Positions 1 to 5,814 of a stretch of DNA of 7,768 nucleotides are shown here, piece after piece. Position 1 is the first letter of the stretch; each line of letters opens with the position of its first letter. Under the pieces are notes generated by a model that ran no database searches, was not told the origin of the DNA, and was given only the letters and a program-made list of their open reading frames with translations. Origin of the DNA: Actinomycetota bacterium (GTDB lineage: Bacteria > Actinomycetota > Actinomycetes > JACCUZ01); the NCBI GenBank assembly GCA_030841245.1, contig JAVEDG010000231.1, positions 1 to 7,768 of the forward strand, read 5' to 3'. The position numbers were made by a program, and so were the translations under genes.

Positions 1-1
1 A

Positions 2-361
2 GCGAAGGACGCCTTGGGCGCGTACGGCGAACGGGTGGCCGTGGCCCATCTCGTCGAGCAGGGCATGGAGATCCTCGACCGCAACTGGCGCTGCGAGATC
101 GGTGAGCTCGACATCGTCGCCCGCGACGGCGGCCAGATCGTCGTCTGCGAGGTCAAGACGCGGTCGAGCCTGGACTTCGGCGACCCGCTCGAGGGGGTCA
201 CCGCCCGCAAGGCGGCCCGGCTGCAACGGCTGGCGGTCGCCTGGGCATCGGCACATGAACGACCGGTCGCCTGGCGCGACGTCCGCGTCGACCTGATCGG
301 GGTGCTGCAGGAGGGGCGCGGCGCCGCCCGGGTCGAGCACGTGCGCGGGATCTCGCCGTGA
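2..361 (+). CDS. yraN: YraN/UPF0102 family endonuclease-fold protein (5' end cut by window)
   Basis: A small protein of the YraN (UPF0102, COG0792) family. The fold is that of PD-(D/E)XK nucleases, but the cellular role is poorly defined; its steady linkage to comM and dprA suggests DNA processing. The reading frame is open to the left edge. The visible start reads AKDALGAYGE, the usual family N-terminus just after the initiator Met, so only a few residues are missing; the TTG at 14 would remove conserved residues and is unlikely to be the start. 119 residues are visible, close to normal family length. Counting from base 2, the nuclease-like motif is GELD (34-37) followed by EVK (50-52), giving D37, E50 and K52 as the probable metal/catalytic set. 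It leads the comM-dprA-xer run, 40 nt before comM. Family assignment is firm; nuclease activity is inferred from the fold. Confidence 0.93.
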   Translation, partial: AKDALGAYGERVAVAHLVEQGMEILDRNWRCEIGELDIVARDGGQIVVCEVKTRSSLDFGDPLEGVTARKAARLQRLAVAWASAHERPVAWRDVRVDLIGVLQEGRGAARVEHVRGISP

Positions 362-401
362 CCGTGCTGCCGACGGCTGGTCCGGGCGGCGGTGGCGCGA
401 G

Positions 402-1955
402 GTGAAGCAGCTCGCTCGCGCCCGCGCGGTGGCGCTGGTCGGGGTGACCGGGCACCTGGTCGACGTCGAGGCCGACCTGGGGCTCGGCGTGCCGTCGTAC
501 AGCCTCGTCGGGCTGCCCGACGCGTCGCTGAACGAGTCACGCGACCGGGTGCGTGCTGCGCTGGTCAACAGCGACCAGCAGTGGCCGGCCAACAAGCGGG
601 TCACGGTGAACCTGTCGCCCGCGAGCCTGCCCAAGCGCGGCTCCGGCTTCGACCTGGCCATCGCCGCGGCGATCCTGGCCGCCGAGGGCGCCGTCCCGCC
701 CGAGGCCTTCGACGGCGTCGTGCTGCTCGGCGAGCTCGGGCTCGACGGCCGGGTGCGACCGGTTCGCGGTGTGCTGCCCTGCGTCGCGGCGGCGGCCGCC
801 GCGGGGGTCGAGCGGGTGGTGGTCCCGGCCGCCAACGAGCCCGAGGCCGCCCTGGTGCCCGACGTCCGGGTCAGCGGGGTCCGCTCGTTGCGCGAGCTGG
901 TGGCCCGGGCCCGCGGCGAGGAGCTGCCGGCCGAGCTCGACGCGGACCCGGCCCCCGACCTTCCCGCTGCGGAGCCGGAGCCGGAGCCGTCCGACGGTGA
1001 GCCCGACCTCTCCGACATGCGCGGCCAGGCCACGGCGCGCTACCTGCTGGAGGTCGCTGCGGCCGGCGGCCATCACCTGCTGATGCTCGGGCCGCCCGGC
1101 GCAGGCAAGACGATGCTGGCCGAGCGGCTGCCGGGGATCCTCCCGGCGCTGCAGCGGGAGGCCGCCCTCGAGGTGACCGCGGTGCACTCGGTGGCAGGGA
1201 CGCTGCCGCCCGGCGTGCCGCTCGTGACCCGCCCGCCGTTCCAGGCACCGCATCACACGGCCTCGGTGCCGGCGATCGTCGGCGGTGGGTCGAGCCATGT
1301 ACGCCCGGGCGCCGCGTCGCTGGCACACCGGGGCGTCCTGTTCCTCGACGAGGCACCGGAGTTCGCGCCGGGAGTGCTCGACGCCCTCCGGCAGCCGCTC
1401 GAGTCCGGACAGCTCAGCGTGTTCCGGCTCGCCGCCCAGGTGACGTTCCCCGCCCGATTCCAGCTGGTGCTCGCGGCCAACCCCTGTCCCTGCGGGCTCG
1501 GCTCGGGCAAGGCGCTGGCCTGCCGGTGCACGCCGATGGCCCGGCTGCGCTACCTGGCGCGGCTCTCCGGTCCGCTGCTCGACCGGGTCGACCTGCGCAT
1601 GGAGATGCTGCCGGCGACCCGGGCCGAGCTCCGCCAGCCGGTCGAGGGGACGGCCACCGTCGCCGCCCGGGTCGCGCAGGCCCGGGACCGGATGGCCGCC
1701 CGCCTGGCCGGGACGCCGTGGCTGGTCAACGCCGAGGTCCCGGGGCACGTGCTGCGGCGGCACTGGCAGCTGCCGTGGGAGGTCGTGGCGCCGGCCGAGC
1801 AGGAGATGGACCGCGGTGTGATCACGGCGCGCGGGGTCGACCGCGTGTTGCGGGTCGCCTGGACGCTGGCCGACCTGGCCGGGCGCGACCGCCCCGACAC
1901 CGCTGACGTGCGCGTGGCCCTGGACTACCGTGGCGTCGAGCCGAGTGCGGCCTGA
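402..1955 (+). CDS. comM: ComM/YifB family AAA+ ATPase (Mg-chelatase-like)
   Basis: 517 residues, normal for the family. In Vibrio and relatives ComM is a hexameric helicase that promotes branch migration during integration of taken-up DNA; despite the 'Mg chelatase' domain name it does not make chlorophyll. Order: N-terminal ChlI-like domain (about 15-140, with SLVGLPD and NLSPASLPKRG), an acidic Pro/Glu linker (about 174-203), the AAA+ core with Walker A GPPGAGKT (230-237) and Walker B LFLDE (313-317), and a C-terminal lid (about 420-510). The NPCPCG...CRC cysteine cluster (C362, C364, C374, C376) and LLDRVDL (392-398) are family hallmarks. GTG 402 is used because no earlier start exists in frame and the family N-terminus begins here; no strong ribosome site is visible. 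The stop is 2 nt before the first dprA start. Many actinobacteria carry this gene without known natural competence, so a general recombination role is equally possible. Confidence 0.96.
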   Translation: MKQLARARAVALVGVTGHLVDVEADLGLGVPSYSLVGLPDASLNESRDRVRAALVNSDQQWPANKRVTVNLSPASLPKRGSGFDLAIAAAILAAEGAVPPEAFDGVVLLGELGLDGRVRPVRGVLPCVAAAAAAGVERVVVPAANEPEAALVPDVRVSGVRSLRELVARARGEELPAELDADPAPDLPAAEPEPEPSDGEPDLSDMRGQATARYLLEVAAAGGHHLLMLGPPGAGKTMLAERLPGILPALQREAALEVTAVHSVAGTLPPGVPLVTRPPFQAPHHTASVPAIVGGGSSHVRPGAASLAHRGVLFLDEAPEFAPGVLDALRQPLESGQLSVFRLAAQVTFPARFQLVLAANPCPCGLGSGKALACRCTPMARLRYLARLSGPLLDRVDLRMEMLPATRAELRQPVEGTATVAARVAQARDRMAARLAGTPWLVNAEVPGHVLRRHWQLPWEVVAPAEQEMDRGVITARGVDRVLRVAWTLADLAGRDRPDTADVRVALDYRGVEPSAA

Positions 1956-1957
1956 CG

Positions 1958-3100
1958 GTGGGTCCCGGCGCCGGGTCCGGACGGACCGTGGACCCCGACC
2001 GACGGGCGCGGGCCGCACTCAGCCGGCTGGCCGAGCCCGGCGACCAGCTGATCGGTGCGCGGGTGGCCGCGCTCGGGGCGGTCGCCGTGCTCGCCCGGAT
2101 CAGGGCGGGCACCTTCGAGGGTGAGCGGGGTGAGCGCTACGCCGCGCGGCTGCCCGGTCTGGACGTCGAGGGCGATCTCGTGGCCGCGCGTCGGGCAGGA
2201 GCCCGCCTCGTCGTGCCCGGCGACGAGGAGTGGCCGGCACCCGTCGACGACCTGGGTGCCGGGCGCCCGGTCGCGCTCTGGGTGAGCGGGGCGGGCCGGC
2301 TCGACCGAGCGGCGCGCCGCGCCGTCTCGGTCGTCGGTGCCCGGGCCTGCACGCACTACGGCGAGCGCGTCGCCGCGGACCTCGGCGCCGGGCTCGCGCA
2401 GCGTGGCTGGACCGTCGTCTCCGGCGCCGCGTTCGGCATCGATGCCGCAGCCCACCGGGGCGCGCTCGCCGTCGACGGCGTCACGGTGGCCGTCCTCGCG
2501 GGCGGCGTCGACGTGGTCTACCCGCGCAGCCACGACCGGCTGCTGGCGCAGGTCCGAGAGCGTGGGCTGGTGGTCTCCGAGCTGCCGCCAGGCTCGCGAC
2601 CGACCCGCAGTCGCTTCCTCATGCGCAACCGGGTCATCGCCGCGCTCGGCCGGGGCACCGTCGTGGTCGAGGCTGCGCTGCGCAGCGGTGCCCGCCGTAC
2701 CGCTGACGACGCCGACCAGCTCTCCCGCGCGGTGATGGCCGTGCCGGGACCGGTCACGTCCACCATGTCGGCGGGCTGCCACGAGATGGTCCGCACCCGC
2801 GGTGCCGCCCTGGTCACCGACACCGCCGACGTCCTCGACCAGGTCGGCGAGCTCGGCGTGGACGCCGCACCGCAGCGGCGCGGCGACGAACGCCCGCAGG
2901 ACCAGCTCGACGAGACCGGGATGCGCGTCCTCGACGCCGTTCCGCTCCGGCGGGCCGCGGAGCCGGGCAGCGTCGCACGGGTGGCCGGCCTCGACGTGCC
3001 CACTGTCCTGCGCATCCTGGTCGAGCTGGGCCGGCTGGGGCTGGCCCACCAGGAGGCCGGTCGATGGCGCCGGACCGCGTTCCGGCGCGGCGGTACTTGA
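1958..3100 (+). CDS. dprA: DNA-processing protein DprA (Smf)
   Basis: 380 residues. DprA binds incoming single-stranded DNA and loads RecA onto it during transformation. Order: N-terminal helical SAM/HhH-like segment (about 15-55), Rossmann-like DNA-binding core (about 75-290), and a C-terminal winged helix (about 318-375). Seen in the core: VVGARACTHYG (125-135), SGAAFGIDAAAHRGAL (155-170), GGVDVVYPRSH (182-192), FLMRNRVIAALG (220-231) and VPGPVTS (262-268). The usual SGxARGID motif reads SGAAFGID here; to my recollection an aromatic in place of the Arg is common in actinobacterial DprA. GTG 1958 sits 2 nt after the comM stop. A second in-frame GTG at 1988 would start MDPDRRARAALSRLAEPG, closer to where homologues begin; neither has a clear ribosome site, so the first 10 residues are uncertain. 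Tight spacing implies co-transcription with comM. Confidence 0.95.
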   Translation: MGPGAGSGRTVDPDRRARAALSRLAEPGDQLIGARVAALGAVAVLARIRAGTFEGERGERYAARLPGLDVEGDLVAARRAGARLVVPGDEEWPAPVDDLGAGRPVALWVSGAGRLDRAARRAVSVVGARACTHYGERVAADLGAGLAQRGWTVVSGAAFGIDAAAHRGALAVDGVTVAVLAGGVDVVYPRSHDRLLAQVRERGLVVSELPPGSRPTRSRFLMRNRVIAALGRGTVVVEAALRSGARRTADDADQLSRAVMAVPGPVTSTMSAGCHEMVRTRGAALVTDTADVLDQVGELGVDAAPQRRGDERPQDQLDETGMRVLDAVPLRRAAEPGSVARVAGLDVPTVLRILVELGRLGLAHQEAGRWRRTAFRRGGT

Positions 3101-3107
3101 ATCCGCA

Positions 3108-3125
3108 ACCGTGGGCGTTCACGGT
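3108..3125 (+). repeat. Short inverted repeat before the recombinase start
   Basis: ACCGTG (3108-3113) and CACGGT (3120-3125) are perfect inverted copies separated by six bases, two of which could add G-U pairs in RNA. The repeat fills the 31-nt gap between the dprA stop and the GTG at 3132. Its right arm overlaps a GGTGG that could act as a weak ribosome site, and its left arm contains the alternative GTG start at 3111. A hairpin could therefore affect recombinase translation. It is short and may be chance. Confidence 0.35.
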
Positions 3126-3131
3126 GGACAC

Positions 3132-4073
3132 GTGCCACACGGGGCGGACGCCACAGCAACGCTGCCCGACGAGCTCGCCGAGGCCCTCGTCGGGTACGCG
3201 CGTTATCTGCGCTCCGAGCGCGGCTTGGCCGCCAGCTCGGTGCGCGCCTACGTCGCGGACGCGGGCAGCCTCCTCGAGCACGCGGTCCGGATGGGCCGGG
3301 CTGCGGTGGCCGGTGTCGACCTCGCGGTGCTGCGCAGCTGGCTGGCCCGACTGACCTCGACCGGTCAGGCCCGCACCAGCGTGGCGCGCCGTGCCGCGGC
3401 CGGGAGAGCCTTCACGGCCTGGGCCCACCGCACGGGCCTCGCGCCCGTGGACGCGGGAGTGCGGCTGGCCAGCCCGCGCACCGGTCGCCCGCTCCCCGGG
3501 GTGCTCCGCCAGGACGAGGCCGGGTCCCTGCTGGCGGTGGCCGCGCTCGCCGCCGACGACGGCGAGCCGCTCGGGCTGCGGGACCTGGCGATGCTAGAGG
3601 TGCTGTATGCGAGCGGCATCCGGGTCGCCGAGCTGTGCGGGCTCGACGTCGACGACCTGGACCGCGACCGCGATCTGCTGCGGGTGCTCGGCAAGGGGTC
3701 CAAGGAGCGGACGGTGCCGCTCGGGCGCCCGGCGGTCCGGGCCGTGGCCGACTGGCTGGCGGAGGGACGCCCCCGGCTGCTCACGGACAGTAGCGGGGCG
3801 GCCATGTTCGTCGGGGCGCGCGGACGCAGAGTCGACCAGCGCGCCGTACGGCGGGTGGTCCATGATGTCTTGTCGCACGTCCCGGGGGCTCCGCAGCTCG
3901 GGCCGCACGGCCTCCGTCATTCGGCTGCAACCCACCTCCTGGAAGGGGGAGCCGACCTGAGAAGCGTTCAAGAACTGCTCGGTCACGCTACGCTCGCAAC
4001 GACCCAGATCTACACACATGTCTCCGTCGAACGGCTGAAGGCAACCTATGACCAAGCGCACCCCCGGGCGTGA
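3132..4073 (+). CDS. xerC: Tyrosine recombinase XerC-type
   Basis: 313 residues from this start, normal for Xer. Xer recombinases resolve chromosome dimers at dif during division. Residues about 15-100 form the SAM-like core-binding domain (GYARYLRSERGLAASSVRAY); about 120-300 form the catalytic domain. The catalytic set is complete: R164 (SGIRVAEL), K188 (LGKGSKERTVPL), H259 and R262 (HGLRH), H285 (LLGHATL) and nucleophile Y294 (TQIYTHVS). The R-K, R-H and H-Y spacings (24, 23, 9) equal those of E. coli XerD. Start choice is uncertain: GTG 3132 has GGTGG just upstream; GTG 3111 is in frame and would add 7 residues. The last 26 nt overlap whiG. The position after dprA matches the gene annotated xerC in other actinobacteria; XerC and XerD cannot be separated by motif alone. 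No phage or integron context, so a chromosomal role is favoured. Confidence 0.93.
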   Translation: MPHGADATATLPDELAEALVGYARYLRSERGLAASSVRAYVADAGSLLEHAVRMGRAAVAGVDLAVLRSWLARLTSTGQARTSVARRAAAGRAFTAWAHRTGLAPVDAGVRLASPRTGRPLPGVLRQDEAGSLLAVAALAADDGEPLGLRDLAMLEVLYASGIRVAELCGLDVDDLDRDRDLLRVLGKGSKERTVPLGRPAVRAVADWLAEGRPRLLTDSSGAAMFVGARGRRVDQRAVRRVVHDVLSHVPGAPQLGPHGLRHSAATHLLEGGADLRSVQELLGHATLATTQIYTHVSVERLKATYDQAHPRA

Positions 4074-4926
4074 CGGCTCGCCAGCCGCGACGTCGGCCGG
4101 TGGCGCGCCCCTGAGCGCCGCCGAGTCCGCCGAGGAAGCGGCCGCAGCGGAGAAGAGCGCAGCCGAGGCCGCCCTGCGTGACCTCTGGGTCCAGTTCAAG
4201 AAGAGCGGCGAGGGTGCGCTGCGCGAGCGGCTCATCCTGCACTACTCCCCGCTCGTCAAGTACGTCGCAGGGCGGGTCGGTGTGGGCCTGCCGCCGAACA
4301 TCGAGCAGGCCGACCTGGTGTCCTACGGCATCTTCGGCCTGATCGACGCGATCGAGAAGTTCGACCTCGAGCGAGCCATCAAGTTCGAGACCTACGCCAT
4401 CAGCCGGATCCGCGGCGCCATCATCGACGAGCTGCGGGCCATCGACTGGATCCCGAGGTCGGTGCGCTACAAGGCGCGGGAGGTCGAGCGGGCGTACGCC
4501 AGCCTCGAGGCGCAGCTGCACCGGACGCCGTCGGAGGCCGAGGTCGCCGCCGAGATGGGGATCGGCCTCGACGACCTGCACCAGATCTTCAGCCAGGTCT
4601 CCTTCGTCAACGTCGTCGCCCTCGACGAGCTGCTCAGCGTCGGCGGCGAGAAGGGCGACAAGCTCAGCCTGGTCGACACCCTCGAGGACACCAAGGCGGA
4701 GGACCCGGTCCTCGCGTTCGAGTCCGAGGAGACCAAGTTCCTCCTGGCCAAGGCGATCAACATGCTGCCCGAGCGGGAGAAGATCGTCGTCACCCTCTAC
4801 TACTACGAGGGGCTGACCCTGGCGGAGATCGGGCAGGTGCTCGGCGTCACCGAGAGCCGGATCTGCCAGATGCACACCAAGGCGGTCCTGCAGCTGCGTG
4901 GCAAGCTCGCGGACTCACGCGACTGA
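4048..4926 (+). CDS. whiG: RNA polymerase sigma factor of the WhiG/FliA family
   Basis: 292 residues. In Streptomyces, WhiG commits aerial hyphae to sporulation and is held by the c-di-GMP-dependent anti-sigma RsiG; in motile bacteria the homologue FliA drives late flagellar genes. Residues 1-45 are a variable Ala/Glu-rich extension. Region 2 (about 62-140) includes HYSPLVKYVAGRV, QADLVSYGIFGLIDAIEKFD and IKFETYAISRIRGAIIDELR; region 3 (about 145-215) includes RTPSEAEVAAEMGI; region 4 (about 232-288) has LPEREKIVVTLYYYEGL and the helix-turn-helix LAEIGQVLGVTESRICQMHTK. ATG 4048 has GAAGG at 4037-4041, six bases away, and lies inside the recombinase gene (26-nt overlap), suggesting translational coupling. 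Identity to Streptomyces WhiG looks very high from memory in regions 2 and 4, so promoter preference should be close to TAAA-N16-GCCGATAA. Whether it serves sporulation or motility cannot be told from this window. Confidence 0.95.
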   Translation: MTKRTPGRDGSPAATSAGGAPLSAAESAEEAAAAEKSAAEAALRDLWVQFKKSGEGALRERLILHYSPLVKYVAGRVGVGLPPNIEQADLVSYGIFGLIDAIEKFDLERAIKFETYAISRIRGAIIDELRAIDWIPRSVRYKAREVERAYASLEAQLHRTPSEAEVAAEMGIGLDDLHQIFSQVSFVNVVALDELLSVGGEKGDKLSLVDTLEDTKAEDPVLAFESEETKFLLAKAINMLPEREKIVVTLYYYEGLTLAEIGQVLGVTESRICQMHTKAVLQLRGKLADSRD

Positions 4927-4953
4927 GCGACCGCCTTTTCGCGCCCTCGCTCA
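4924..4953. terminator. Inverted repeat between convergent genes, possible bidirectional terminator
   Basis: TGAGCGA (4924-4930) and TCGCTCA (4947-4953) are perfect inverted copies with a 16-nt loop. The left arm begins with the whiG stop TGA; the right arm ends with the complement of the transpeptidase stop TGA. The gap between the two coding regions is only 24 nt, so the stem could end transcription from both sides. There is no strong T tract outside the stem (CTTTT lies in the loop). The stem is short, so this is tentative. Confidence 0.35.
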
Positions 4954-5736
4954 CATCTCGGTGATGACCGACATCGGCCCCATCACGATGCGTGGGCGCC
5001 GTTGCGGGTCGAGCCAGCGAAGGATCTCGCGCATGTGGTCACGCGACACCGACACGCATCCCGCGGTCGCTCCGGTGCCGTTGACGTGCAGGAAGATGCC
5101 GCCTCCCCTGCGGGTGTCCGCCGGATGGCGGGCGAAGTGCTGGCCCCCCGACGAGTAGAGGCCCCGCGGCAGGTTGAAGGCGATGACCACGGCGTAGCGG
5201 TACTGGGTCGGGAACGACGCGAGGTGCTCGGCCCAGCTGGGCCGCCAGAGGGCGTCCGCCGTGCGCCGGTACTGGTAGACGTTGTAGGTGCGCGGATGCT
5301 GCGGGTCGTAGGGCCACCAGTCGTTGTCGTCGAACTGCCGGTACGGCAGCACGGTGCCGGGATCCGGTGCGGCGCCGAACGCCCGCGGCAACCTGAACGT
5401 CGCGGCCGGCGTCTTGCCGCTGTTCTGCACGCGATTGTCCGCCCGGACGAATCCGTGGTAGCCGATGCGCGCCCTCATGGCAGGGAACCTCGCGTGCCAG
5501 GTGCCCCCGGAGTCCTGACGGTAGCTGCGCAGCGTCCCGTAGCTCGTGGTCCACGACGAGGCCGTGACCACCACGACCTGTCGCGCCGGCCCGAGGTGGG
5601 ACAGCCGGGTGGGGAAGTACGGCGGGACCGTGGCGTTCGCCGGTGTGACCGCGACCGCGGCCCCGCCGGCCGCCGCGGCGAGACCGATCGCGAGCGCGGC
5701 GAGCCACTGCCGGAAGCGGCGATGACGACGGTCCAT
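4951..5736 (-). CDS. Secreted L,D-transpeptidase-like protein (YkuD domain, COG3786 type)
   Basis: 261 residues, exported. An Arg-rich n-region (MDRRHRRFRQW), a hydrophobic run (12-30) and ANA before residue 36 form a signal peptide with likely cleavage after A35. The mature part resembles actinobacterial COG3786 proteins: RIGYHGF (90-96), SGKTPAATF (106-114) and the catalytic signature FLHVNGTGATAGCVSVS (215-231), with H217 and nucleophile C227. YkuD-domain enzymes form 3-3 crosslinks in peptidoglycan or attach proteins to it through a Cys thioester. The variant motif (no SHGC) means the substrate is not certain. ATG 5736 is supported by GGAG (5743-5746, spacer 6) and by the signal peptide; the frame stays open upstream to about 6180 but that part is antisense to the next gene. 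It is convergent with whiG (24-nt gap) and divergent from the PLP gene, and has a candidate WhiG promoter. Confidence 0.87.
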   Translation of the reverse strand: MDRRHRRFRQWLAALAIGLAAAAGGAAVAVTPANATVPPYFPTRLSHLGPARQVVVVTASSWTTSYGTLRSYRQDSGGTWHARFPAMRARIGYHGFVRADNRVQNSGKTPAATFRLPRAFGAAPDPGTVLPYRQFDDNDWWPYDPQHPRTYNVYQYRRTADALWRPSWAEHLASFPTQYRYAVVIAFNLPRGLYSSGGQHFARHPADTRRGGGIFLHVNGTGATAGCVSVSRDHMREILRWLDPQRRPRIVMGPMSVITEM

Positions 5737-5764
5737 GTGGTTCTCCGAACGGCGGCTTGCTGTC

Positions 5765-5792
5765 TCATCGGCTCGCGAGCGGGCGCGGTGTA
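5765..5792 (-). promoter_or_regulatory. Candidate WhiG/FliA-type promoter of the transpeptidase gene
   Basis: On the minus strand, TACA (5792-5789) is followed after exactly 16 bases by GCCGATGA (5772-5765). The published Streptomyces WhiG consensus is TAAA-N16-GCCGATAA, so the site has 3/4 and 7/8 matches with the preferred spacer. Transcription would start near 5758-5760, giving a leader of about 22-24 nt that contains the GGAG ribosome site. At the five forward-strand GCCGAT sites I checked (1532, 5461, 6220, 6472, 7383), all inside coding regions, no TANA lies at this spacing. Use by WhiG is inferred. Confidence 0.6.
5771..5780. repeat. 10-bp perfect palindrome in the divergent gap, possible operator
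   Basis: GCTCGCGAGC is a perfect palindrome whose centre coincides with the centre of the 78-nt gap between the transpeptidase and PLP start codons. It overlaps the first two bases of the candidate WhiG -10 box and half of the spacer. A dimeric regulator bound here could affect both genes. Short G/C palindromes are common in such DNA, so evidence is positional only. Confidence 0.3.
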
Positions 5793-5801
5793 GCCCACCC
5801 G

Positions 5802-5807
5802 TACCCT
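5802..5807 (+). promoter_or_regulatory. Possible -10 element for a leaderless PLP-enzyme transcript
   Basis: TACCCT fits the actinobacterial TANNNT -10 pattern and ends 7 nt before ATG 5815, the spacing expected when transcription starts at the A of the start codon. No ribosome site precedes this ATG, in agreement with leaderless translation, which is common in actinobacteria. I see no convincing -35 hexamer around 5778-5785. Confidence 0.35.
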
Positions 5808-5814
5808 GGCAAGC

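Noticed and set aside
364..405. 13-codon frame in the yraN-comM gap ending in a GTGA overlap with the comM start
   Set aside because: No ribosome site, Gly-rich and too short to judge; most likely a chance stop overlap.
537..2018. Long minus-strand open frame (493 codons) opposite comM
   Set aside because: Its product is rich in Arg, Gly and His without any domain, and the + frame is a complete ComM. High GC leaves few stops, so long antisense frames are expected.
1925..3049. Minus-strand open frame of 374 codons opposite dprA
   Set aside because: It lies over a clear DprA and shows no recognisable motif, signal or start context.
402..3100. ComM plus DprA as evidence that this organism is naturally competent
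   Set aside because: Both genes are widespread in bacteria with no known competence, and no uptake genes (comEA, comEC, pilus) are in the window.
5740..5750. GTTC-TCC-GAAC symmetric element, considered as an SOS or other operator
   Set aside because: The order and spacing do not fit the GAAC-N4-GTTC SOS box, and it is explained by the ribosome site of the transpeptidase gene.
5789..5813. TTGCCA and TACACC on the minus strand as a housekeeping promoter for the transpeptidase
   Set aside because: The spacer would be only 14 nt and TACACC lacks the final T of TANNNT; the WhiG-type reading fits better.
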